From Pseudomonadaceae bacterium (GTDB taxonomy: Bacteria > Pseudomonadota > Gammaproteobacteria > Pseudomonadales > Azotimanducaceae), in assembly GCA_024743175.1 (NCBI GenBank), contig JANSXA010000004.1, positions 62,001 to 126,000 of the forward strand: 64,000 nt of DNA. The letters run 5' to 3'. Numbering within the stretch: the first letter of the stretch is position 1; each line of letters starts with the position of its first letter. Both the position numbers and the translations under genes were made by a program. Under the pieces are notes generated by a model. It saw only the letters and a list, made by a program, of their open reading frames with translations. It did not search any database and was not told the DNA's origin. Shown here one piece after another: positions 8,701 to 16,150 of the stretch.

Positions 8701-9653
8701 TCGAGGGGCGGGAGCGCTATCCGGTGCGGGTCCGATATTTTCGAGAGCTTCGTGATACCCCGGAGGGCTTAGAGGAGATATTGGTTCCGACACCAACAGG
8801 TGCACAGATTCCCCTTGGCCAGCTTGCGGACATTCGCTACGTCAGAGGTCCTCAGGCGATTAAAAGTGAGGACACATTTCTGGTGGGCTATGTCGTTTTC
8901 GACAAAAAGTCCGAGGCAGCAGAGGTTGATGTCGTCGAGGATGCGCAGGCTTTCTTAAATGAAAAAATTGCCAGGGGTGAATTCAACCTACCCGCTGGCG
9001 TGAGCTACACTTTTGCCGGCAACTACGAGAACCAGCTTAGAGCGCAGCAAACTCTGTCCGTCGTGCTGCCGATTGCCCTTGGCGTGATCTTTCTAATCCT
9101 ATATCTACAGTTCTCGTCGGTCGCCACGACACTCATTGTCTTCAGCGGGATTGCTGTAGCCTGGTCTGGTGGTTTTCTCGTCATCTGGCTCTACGGAACG
9201 AGCGGTTTTTTAGACTTCTCGGTTCTCGGCGCCAACTTGCGTGAGCTGTTTCAGGTCAACCCCATCAACATGAGTGTTGCGATCTGGGTTGGTTTTCTGG
9301 CGCTCTTTGGTATCGCCACGGACAATGGAGTTGTTACAGCGACCTATCTAGATCAGACGCTGGCGAGGGCTGAGGCTAAAGACACCAGCAGCATTCGGGA
9401 ACTGGTTATCAAAGGTGCCACGCGACGCATTCGGCCGGCGCTGATGACCACGGCGACCACGCTGATTGCTCTGATTCCGATCCTCACTTCAGATGGTCGT
9501 GGCTCCGACATTATGGTGCCAATGGCCATTCCGTCATTCGGCGGCATGCTGGTAGCAGTGATCACAACACTTCTTGTGCCGGTGCTCTATTGCGCTGTTC
9601 GTGAATATAAATATCGCTCTGGTACAGATATTGCTGACTTAAAAGTAAGTTAA
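5736..9653 (+). CDS. cusA: CusA/CzcA-family heavy-metal RND efflux pump, enlarged
   Basis: Inner-membrane proton-driven pump exporting Cu(I)/Ag(I) or related cations. CusA-type features include DAIPDIGENQQIVFTEWMGR near the N-terminus, the conserved VDMGVIICEN membrane helix (about 475-490) with the proton-relay Asp, and the SGMRAPMGIKVKG segment before the second porter half. At 1305 residues it is about 250 longer than E. coli CusA. The extra length includes roughly four hydrophobic segments between about 583 and 682 and polar insertions in the second periplasmic loop (about 820-880). It is the last pump gene of the operon. Copper/silver rather than zinc specificity is inferred from the CsoR context. 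Confidence 0.92.
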   Translation: MKETYTTLDRLLRFCLEKKLIIALLLMGVMGWGFAVAPFSWDTGNLPRNPVPVDAIPDIGENQQIVFTEWMGRSPQDVEDQITYPLTVALLGVPGVKTVRSYSFFGFSTIYIIFKEDVEFYWSRSRVLEKLNSLPQGTVPTDVQPALGPDATALGQVYWYTLEGHDPSGNPTGGWGLEELRSIQDWYVRYALLAAEGVSEVGSVGGHVEEYQIDVDPDAMRAFGVTLDQVFKATRASNLDVGARTIEVNGAEYVIRGLGFIKNIEDIEEIAVGVRDNVPIRIRDVANVSKGPALRRGVLDKGGAEAVGGVVVVRYGFNPLAAIGNTKDKIAEISPGLPAKAIVDYQKASRTELTQFAASAGFVGYVENTLDQEAWVDWLRTNAQEAWPEGVTLSQVTIVPFYDRAGLIYETLGTLNDALTEEIFITMIVILIMVMHLRSSILISALLPVAVLMTFITMKLFGVSANIVALSGIAIAIGTMVDMGVIICENILRHMEEADESEPPLEVVFRATREVAGAVLTSVATTVVSFLPVFTMTGAEGKLFTPLAFTKTFALIAAVIVALTVIPPAAQLLFSAKIRAGHIKALLYIGLVLAGILIAFFVSPFAGVLLSGFAVLQLLAKYFPPWLQTSGPAVASLVVAGLVAILLAQEWLPLGPGRGLIINLVFVVLLIGGLLLTFIAYQRAYPRILGYCLAHKKRFLSIPIIITLIGVVAWSGFDNVFRFAPDTLRQTVVWQAVDRTFPGFGKEFMPDLDEGSFLYMPTIMPHASIGEAQDALQILDEAIGSIPEIASVVGKLGRADTPLDPAPISMFETVINYHPEYRTDENGRIQRFAYDRGEEEFKRDASAELIKDENGQPFRNWRPHIRSTDDIWQEILQAADLPGTTSAPKLQPIAARIVMLQSGMRAPMGIKVKGPTLETIEEVALRLEALLKDVPSIKPETVTADRLVGKPYLEIDLDRAALARYGLHIEEAQQVIEVAVGGKRITSTIEGRERYPVRVRYFRELRDTPEGLEEILVPTPTGAQIPLGQLADIRYVRGPQAIKSEDTFLVGYVVFDKKSEAAEVDVVEDAQAFLNEKIARGEFNLPAGVSYTFAGNYENQLRAQQTLSVVLPIALGVIFLILYLQFSSVATTLIVFSGIAVAWSGGFLVIWLYGTSGFLDFSVLGANLRELFQVNPINMSVAIWVGFLALFGIATDNGVVTATYLDQTLARAEAKDTSSIRELVIKGATRRIRPALMTTATTLIALIPILTSDGRGSDIMVPMAIPSFGGMLVAVITTLLVPVLYCAVREYKYRSGTDIADLKVS

Positions 9654-9655
9654 GT

Positions 9656-9781
9656 ATGGATATTCAATCTAAAACGGAAAATCTGATGGTGGTTGCCATG
9701 GAAAGTGTCGCAGTGACGCTGGTGAAAGGCGACACCCCAGGGATCGCCAGCGCGCTACGCCTGCGTAGCCAAGGTCTCTAG
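9656..9781 (+). CDS. Possible 41-residue small protein after cusA
   Basis: An ATG two bases after the cusA stop opens a 41-codon frame with a short hydrophobic patch (residues 11-22). The Shine-Dalgarno is weak. A 7-base inverted repeat GCTACGC/GCGTAGC (9754-9769) falls within its end, so the stretch may instead be the 3' untranslated part of the operon. I recognise no family. Confidence 0.25.
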   Translation: MDIQSKTENLMVVAMESVAVTLVKGDTPGIASALRLRSQGL

Positions 9782-9797
9782 TCTAAAGGAAATCACA

Positions 9798-11141
9798 GTG
9801 AGTTCAGAACACAGCAGTTACGAGTCCGGCAGCCTGGCGCTCGCAGGCACCGTTGCCATGGGCACCGGTGTGATGATCGGCGCCGGGATTTTTGCACTGA
9901 CTGGCCAGGTGGCAGAGTATGCCGGATCGCTATTTCCAGCCGCGTTCGTCGTCGCAGCAATCATCAGCGGCTTTAGTGCCTACAGCTACATCAAAGTCTC
10001 GAACAAGTATCCATCCGCCGGCGGCATCGCGATGATCCTGGAGAAGGCTTACGGCCCGGTAACAATAACCGGCGCTGCAGCGTTGTTAATGGCGTTTTCG
10101 ATGATCATAAATGAGAGCCTGGTGGCCCGCACTTTTGGTACCTACACGCTGCAACTGTTTGACGTCGGCGATAACACAGCCTGGGTCCCCATACTTGCCG
10201 TGGCCCTGATCGTGTTCGCGTTTGTCGTCAACATTTCCGGCAACAAACTCATTGGCAATCTGTCCAAAGTTACCGCGATACTGAAAGTGGGCGGAATCCT
10301 GTTGTTCGCACTCGTCGCACTCTGGGCTTCTGGGTTCGCCTTCAAGCCTGCCACCGGCAGCGTCAGCGAGCAGACTTCCGCTGGTGGATTTTTGGCGGGC
10401 GTGGCATTAGCCATCCTGGCTTACAAGGGGTTCACCACCATCACCAACAGCGGCGATGAGGTTGAGAATCCCGAGAAGAATGTAGGGCGCGCGATCATTG
10501 CATCGCTGGCTATTTGCGTGGTGGTCTATCTGATCGTGTGTTTTGCAGTGGGCTCGACTCTGTCGATCGACGAGATCGTCGCAGCGAAAGACTACGCTCT
10601 GGCCGAGGCATCGCGCCCGGCGTTGGGCGATTACGGGGTGTGGTTCACTGTGGCAATCGCCATCATCGCAACGGCATCCGGTCTGCTGGCCAGTGTCTTT
10701 GCCGTGTCTCGCATGCTTGCCATGCTCACCGATATGGATCTCATCCCGCATCGACATTTCCGGATGCCAGGTGATATCCAGAAACACACGCTGGTCTATA
10801 CAGTGGTAGCCGCTGGAGTCCTGGCCGCGTTCTTCGATCTGTCGCGCATTGCATCTCTGGGTGCGATCTTTTATCTGGTGATGGATGTCATCATCCACTG
10901 GGGCGTACTACGACATTTGCGTGAGGACGTGGGTGCCAATCCGCTGGTTCTTGTCACTGCTATTGTGCTGGATATCGCCGCACTTGGTGCTTTCCTCTGG
11001 ATCAAAGGCAATGCCGACCCGACCATTGTTATGATCGCTATTATTGGGATCGCAACCGTCTTCGCTTTTGAGCGATTCTTTCTGCAGCGACGGCGCCGGG
11101 ATTCTGAAAGCGAGTCAAATGACGGTGATAAACAAGCTTAG
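9798..11141 (+). CDS. APC-superfamily amino acid/polyamine permease
   Basis: A 447-residue inner-membrane transporter with about 12 hydrophobic segments. The N-terminal helix contains the GAGIFALTG signature of the amino acid-polyamine-organocation superfamily, and the sixth-segment region has GFTTITNSGDEVENPEKN, the loop typical of this family. The start is GTG at 9798 with AAGGA 8 bases upstream. The substrate cannot be told from sequence. It follows the cus operon after 144 bases on the same strand and could be part of the same block, but nothing links it to copper directly. Confidence 0.88.
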   Translation: MSSEHSSYESGSLALAGTVAMGTGVMIGAGIFALTGQVAEYAGSLFPAAFVVAAIISGFSAYSYIKVSNKYPSAGGIAMILEKAYGPVTITGAAALLMAFSMIINESLVARTFGTYTLQLFDVGDNTAWVPILAVALIVFAFVVNISGNKLIGNLSKVTAILKVGGILLFALVALWASGFAFKPATGSVSEQTSAGGFLAGVALAILAYKGFTTITNSGDEVENPEKNVGRAIIASLAICVVVYLIVCFAVGSTLSIDEIVAAKDYALAEASRPALGDYGVWFTVAIAIIATASGLLASVFAVSRMLAMLTDMDLIPHRHFRMPGDIQKHTLVYTVVAAGVLAAFFDLSRIASLGAIFYLVMDVIIHWGVLRHLREDVGANPLVLVTAIVLDIAALGAFLWIKGNADPTIVMIAIIGIATVFAFERFFLQRRRRDSESESNDGDKQA

Positions 11142-11179
11142 TTTGTTACTGGCGATTGCCAGCATCGAGCATTTCCAGC

Positions 11180-12178
<999 letters not shown>

Positions 12179-12189
12179 TTAAAGAATAC

Positions 12190-12768
12190 TTAAGTAAAGC
12201 GGTTAACAATGTCTTTGCGGCAGCGTTTTGCTGCCTGCAGGAACAATTTCTGATCGTCGAACATTTTAGCGGTTAATAGCGCACCGTATAAGGTCGAAAG
12301 GAGTTGCCGTGCGTCCTGGGCTGCCCGTTTAGGTTTGCAGCCGGCTTCTTCGTAGACTGCACTGAGGGCGTTGTGCCAGTCAGCGAACTGTGCCGCAATG
12401 TTCCGGATCTGCTGCTCGTCATCAGCAGACGCGGTGCGGTGATGGCTGAATACGGCCAGCAGGCAGTCGGTACTGCCGTTTCTGGTGTAGCTCACAAATC
12501 CCTTAATGAAATTTACCAGGCGCTCGGCTGGCGCCCTGGGTCCCTGCAACTGACTGAATGCCTGCCGTTGCAGGTTTGCAATCGCGTGGCGAACCAATGC
12601 AGCGGACATCTCAGGTTTGCCACCCGGAAAATGATGGTATAGGGATGCTTTGCTCAGACCAGTGGCTTCTGCAAGGTGGTTGAGCGTTGCACCATCATAG
12701 CCACGGGCGACAAAGACTGAGCTTAACTGCTCGATCAGAGCTGCTTTACCTGCATTTGAATAGCTCAT
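12190..12768 (-). CDS. TetR/AcrR-family transcriptional regulator
   Basis: A 192-residue repressor. The N-terminal helix-turn-helix reads GLSKASLYHHFPGGK (about 47-61), the TetR signature. The C-terminal ligand domain includes STDCLLAVFSHH and resembles the YxaF/LmrA subgroup. It lies directly upstream of hemB in the same direction, so they may share a transcript, but the target and ligand are unknown. The 118 bases upstream to the divergent ECF sigma gene hold the likely operator. Confidence 0.9.
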   Translation of the reverse strand: MSYSNAGKAALIEQLSSVFVARGYDGATLNHLAEATGLSKASLYHHFPGGKPEMSAALVRHAIANLQRQAFSQLQGPRAPAERLVNFIKGFVSYTRNGSTDCLLAVFSHHRTASADDEQQIRNIAAQFADWHNALSAVYEEAGCKPKRAAQDARQLLSTLYGALLTAKMFDDQKLFLQAAKRCRKDIVNRFT

Positions 12769-12886
12769 GGTTTGTATTGTGGTCCTAACCTGGTCACTTT
12801 TCGGCCCAGGACAGACTCTACTGGGTTTTATTGCACTTTTGTGATGAAAACTGCGACCCTAAGCGCTTTTCAGGCATCTATTAGTT

Positions 12887-13537
12887 ATGTCGGGATTTTC
12901 AGACATTCAAATACCGCCAGGGGTCGCCAGAGGCGTATTGCGCGGCGATCGGAACGCGGTCGCGGATACCTATCGCCTGCTCGCCCGGGCGGTGATGAAT
13001 CTCGCCAGTCGCATTCTGCAGGATCGAGGCCTTGCCGAAGAAGTTGTGCAGGATACGTTTATCGATCTGGTCGAGAAAGCTGAGCAGATAAAAAACGTCG
13101 ACGCGATTCGACCCTGGGTCCGCAAAGTTGCCGTTAATCATTGTCTGATGCGGTTGCGATCACCCTGGCACGCGCGTCGCAGCGATGCGGATGCCGAGGA
13201 AATATTTGCCTCTTCAGAGCCGGATAATTCGATGGAGTGGGCAGTGCAGTTACCCACCCTGGAACATGCTCTGGGTGCTTTGTCTGATGAGGCTCGCACA
13301 GTGGTATGGCTGCACGATGTTGAAGGCTATACGCATAAAGAGATAGGCGAGTTGATGGGCAAGACGGCGAGCTTTTCGAAATCCCAGTTGGCAAGGGCTT
13401 ACGAAAAGCTGCTGAAATGGCAGAACCAACTCAACATTGAACAGACGCAGATGCAAAGCACTGCGACAAAACAGGATAAAGAGGGTCACCATGCAAAAAC
13501 GACCTTGGGCAATATCGGATCTCCTTGCACTTCGTGA
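12887..13537 (+). CDS. ECF-family RNA polymerase sigma factor
   Basis: A 216-residue extracytoplasmic-function sigma factor. Region 2 includes LAEEVVQDTFIDLVEKA (core binding and -10 recognition, about 49-65). Region 4 is LSDEARTVVWLHDVEGYTHKEIGELMG, with the helix-turn-helix near 145-170. It has no region 3, as expected. Its last 47 bases overlap the next gene, and the extra C-terminal 30 residues after the helix-turn-helix are low in conservation. The coupling to a membrane protein implies control by sequestration. Confidence 0.9.
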   Translation: MSGFSDIQIPPGVARGVLRGDRNAVADTYRLLARAVMNLASRILQDRGLAEEVVQDTFIDLVEKAEQIKNVDAIRPWVRKVAVNHCLMRLRSPWHARRSDADAEEIFASSEPDNSMEWAVQLPTLEHALGALSDEARTVVWLHDVEGYTHKEIGELMGKTASFSKSQLARAYEKLLKWQNQLNIEQTQMQSTATKQDKEGHHAKTTLGNIGSPCTS

Positions 13538-14165
13538 CGGTCAGCCGCACAGCGCAGATGTGCAGGCTGACGATCCGCAAGTCATAGAGCAACTCGAACA
13601 GATTCGAGGGTTGGGTATTCAGTTGAATGCTCTACCCGACGTACCCGTCGATGACGAGGTCTGGCTGCGGGCGATGCCCGCAGAAAAGCCGCGCAGCGTG
13701 TGGTTACGCTATCCCACAGCAACAGCCGCGTCGGTGTTTTTTGCATCGGTAGTGGGCATGTTCATGTTGTTTGGTGAACCGGTTTCGAATATCGCCAACA
13801 GCCCAGGCGCGGCGCAGTACACCAGTTTGGATTCGATGGATAACAGCGGCGCTCAACTGGCGGGACTGATGCGTCAGTCGAGAGATTTAGAACAGCAGCT
13901 GTATGGGGTGAATCCGTTAGCCCAGGCCGCAGATACCCTGCAACCCACTTATGAGGGCATGCCTGAGCCAACGGTCCTGGAAGAATCGTTGTTGTTCCGC
14001 CTTGCCGATGTGGATGGGCAGATTGCGCGCCTCTATGACGCAACTGAAATGGACAGCGCTCAGCGCCAGGCGTTGTGGATGAAACGCGTAGAATTGTTGG
14101 AAAGTTTGGTGGCAATTCGCAGCGGTGATGCTGCGCGATTGTTCGATAACAGCAGGAGTATGTAA
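13491..14165 (+). CDS. Single-span membrane protein, probable anti-sigma factor
   Basis: A 224-residue protein starting at ATG 13491 with GAGGG 7 bases before it. It has a cytoplasmic N-terminal part of about 70 residues, one membrane segment near 75-94 and a periplasmic part with helical, Gln-rich segments. This layout, and translational overlap with an ECF sigma gene, is that of anti-sigma factors, although no ZAS (His-Cys-Cys) zinc motif is present. It overlaps the following gene by one base (TAATG). Function is inferred from position. Confidence 0.65.
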   Translation: MQKRPWAISDLLALRDGQPHSADVQADDPQVIEQLEQIRGLGIQLNALPDVPVDDEVWLRAMPAEKPRSVWLRYPTATAASVFFASVVGMFMLFGEPVSNIANSPGAAQYTSLDSMDNSGAQLAGLMRQSRDLEQQLYGVNPLAQAADTLQPTYEGMPEPTVLEESLLFRLADVDGQIARLYDATEMDSAQRQALWMKRVELLESLVAIRSGDAARLFDNSRSM

Positions 14166-15088
14166 TGTCTCGAGTATTTATAGCCTTTTTGATGGTGCTG
14201 CTTTTCAGCCCGGTAACGTTTGCCGGTGATGAGAAGCTGGACAAAGAAATAGCTGAAGTACAACGTAATCTGGATGAAGCAGCCCGCGCTCTGGCAGAGT
14301 TATATCGTCAGCGATACTCTGCTGGAGAAGGCAAAGACCGGGCCATGTTGGGTATTCTGCTGGGTGATGGTGCCGGTGAAGGTGGCGTTGAACTGTTTGG
14401 CGTTACTCCGGGCGGCGGCGCAGATCAGGCAGGTCTTGTTGCCGGTGATCTGATTGTGAAAATGGACGAACTGTCTATCAGTGATGCTGAAAGTCCTATG
14501 CGTGCGCTGTCTAACTATATGAAACAGGTATCTCCAGGAGACGAAGTGGTTGTTGTCTTTGAGCGCGCTGGCGAGCGCCAGACTGCTACCGTTACCACCC
14601 AGGCTCACTCCAAGCATATGATGGCCATGGTGCAGGAGAAGATGGGCAAGCTGGGCGATGTTTTACCTATTGATCTTGATTCGCTGGTTCTGATGCCGGA
14701 TGGCACCAAGCAGACAATGGTGTCCAAAACATTACTTTCCAATCAGTTGATGTCTGTGGACGGTGACCTGGCAGATTATTTTGACGTAGACGCTGGTGTG
14801 CTGGTGTTAGACCCTGCGCCCGAGTCAGCGTTGAAAGCGGGTGATATCCTGCTGTCTGTAAACGATGTGGATGTTACTGACCTTGAAATGGCTTACAAGT
14901 TGCTCGGCGAAGTTGATGGTGAGGCCGAGGTGGGTGTAAAGCGTCGAGGAAAAAACAGGACACTCGACGTGAAAGCAGGCGCATTGCTCTCGTCTGAGAA
15001 TATTACCCAGACCCGGGTAATCCGCATTAATGCGCCTGACGAAGACGGCAAAGAGGTGGTGGTTAAAATAGAGGTGACTGACGACTAG
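14165..15088 (+). CDS. Exported double-PDZ-domain protein
   Basis: A 307-residue protein with a signal peptide (hydrophobic 4-14, cleavage near TFAG at 17-20), a short coiled coil, and two PDZ-like domains: one near 58-140 with LGILLGDGAGEGGVELFGV and one near 205-275 with YFDVDAGVLVLDPAPESALKAGDILLSV. There is no trypsin-like protease domain, unlike DegS or MucD. The third gene of the ECF sigma operon, it may bind C-termini of misfolded envelope proteins and report to the membrane protein; that role is inferred. Confidence 0.75.
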   Translation: MSRVFIAFLMVLLFSPVTFAGDEKLDKEIAEVQRNLDEAARALAELYRQRYSAGEGKDRAMLGILLGDGAGEGGVELFGVTPGGGADQAGLVAGDLIVKMDELSISDAESPMRALSNYMKQVSPGDEVVVVFERAGERQTATVTTQAHSKHMMAMVQEKMGKLGDVLPIDLDSLVLMPDGTKQTMVSKTLLSNQLMSVDGDLADYFDVDAGVLVLDPAPESALKAGDILLSVNDVDVTDLEMAYKLLGEVDGEAEVGVKRRGKNRTLDVKAGALLSSENITQTRVIRINAPDEDGKEVVVKIEVTDD

Positions 15089-15169
15089 CTCCGCTGGTCT
15101 GATATTTCCGCCATACCCCGGTGATGAAAAGGGTACACTCCCAGGCCAATCAAGCGTAGGAGAGCGCCC

Positions 15170-15934
15170 TTGAATTATTGTCTTGCTTCACTTGTTCTGT
15201 TGGCTGCCATGGTATTCCCACAGCAGATCCAGGCTGAACAGAAATCTGATAAAGCCAGCACAGCTGCGCCTGAAATCACCATCTATCACCTCGAAGGACG
15301 TCGCTCAGAGCGGATAGTCTGGCTGATGGAAGAGTTGGGCATGCCTTATGAGCTGGTTTACGAAAGGGGCGACCTCTCCGCTTCCATGGCAAATATTCGC
15401 GCGGTCAATCCTGATGTGCCGATGGCGCCAACGGTGGTGATCGGTGACCAGATTCTGGTTGAGTCCGGTGCAATTATTGAAGTGATTCTGAATCGATACG
15501 CACCAGACAAGCTGACACCTGAATTGTTTTCTGCGGACTATGCAAAGCACATGATGTGGATGCATTTTGCTGAAGGTAGCCTGGCTGCACGATTGTTTTC
15601 CGATTATCGAGCCTGGCTGCGAAATCCGCCAACAGAGCGTTCACGGATGGTGGATTCCGAAGCCACCGTGCAATACGCTGAAAACCATCTGGCAAAATTT
15701 CCCTGGTTTGGCGGTGAACAGTTTTCTGCTGCGGACATCATGATGATGTTCCCTCTCAATGTAGCGACGGGTCTGAATATTGTTGATGAAGCGCAGTTTC
15801 CCAACGTTGCTGCCTGGAAAAAGAAAGCTGAGGCGCGGCCTGCTTATCAACGCATGTTAAAAGCGGCTCGACCCGATGGCATGATCGGCAACCTGCCAAG
15901 GCTGCCAAAACATGCACCTGCCGGGCCACGATAA
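15170..15934 (+). CDS. Glutathione S-transferase-family protein with signal peptide
   Basis: A 254-residue protein starting at TTG 15170, with AGGAG about 8 bases upstream. Residues 1-22 look like a signal peptide (LVLLAAMVFPQQIQAEQ). The rest is a full GST fold: a thioredoxin-like N-domain with ITIYHLEGRRSERIVWLMEELG and VESGAIIEVI (the glutathione-binding E-S pair), then an alpha-helical C-domain with FSAADIMMMFPL. GSTs are normally cytoplasmic, so an exported one is unusual. It follows the sigma operon by 81 bases and may be independent. Confidence 0.8.
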   Translation: MNYCLASLVLLAAMVFPQQIQAEQKSDKASTAAPEITIYHLEGRRSERIVWLMEELGMPYELVYERGDLSASMANIRAVNPDVPMAPTVVIGDQILVESGAIIEVILNRYAPDKLTPELFSADYAKHMMWMHFAEGSLAARLFSDYRAWLRNPPTERSRMVDSEATVQYAENHLAKFPWFGGEQFSAADIMMMFPLNVATGLNIVDEAQFPNVAAWKKKAEARPAYQRMLKAARPDGMIGNLPRLPKHAPAGPR

Positions 15935-15986
15935 AGTACCGCTTAAAACGGTTTAGCCTGATTTGTGCGTCTAAATGAACTCATGA

Positions 15987-16150
15987 TCAGGCTGCCAGTT
16001 TGTACTTGATGTCGGCATAAGCCTGACAAGCGGATGCGTCGTCGCGCAGATAATCACGAAACAACAAAGCGTAACGCTGGTTTTCACGGCCTGATTCACG
16101 TACATGGATGTGGGTGCGCCGCTCCCCTGGGGGTTCCCGAAAGTATTGTT
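15987..16150 (-). pseudogene. GrpB/UPF0157-family gene remnant
   Basis: The minus strand just after the ABC-F stop codon encodes a segment with EQYFREPPGERRTHIHVRE, then NQRYALLFRDYLR and a C-terminal KYKLAA followed by a stop. This matches the C-terminal part of GrpB-family nucleotidyltransferase-like proteins (HIHV and FRDYLR motifs). The upstream three quarters are missing, replaced by the ABC-F gene, and the usual last 30 or so residues are also absent. No start codon is available. It is best read as debris of a deleted gene. Confidence 0.65.

Noticed and set aside
9754-9769. GCTACGC/GCGTAGC inverted repeat as cus operon terminator
   Set aside because: Two-base loop and no T-run; retained only as a note to the small ORF.
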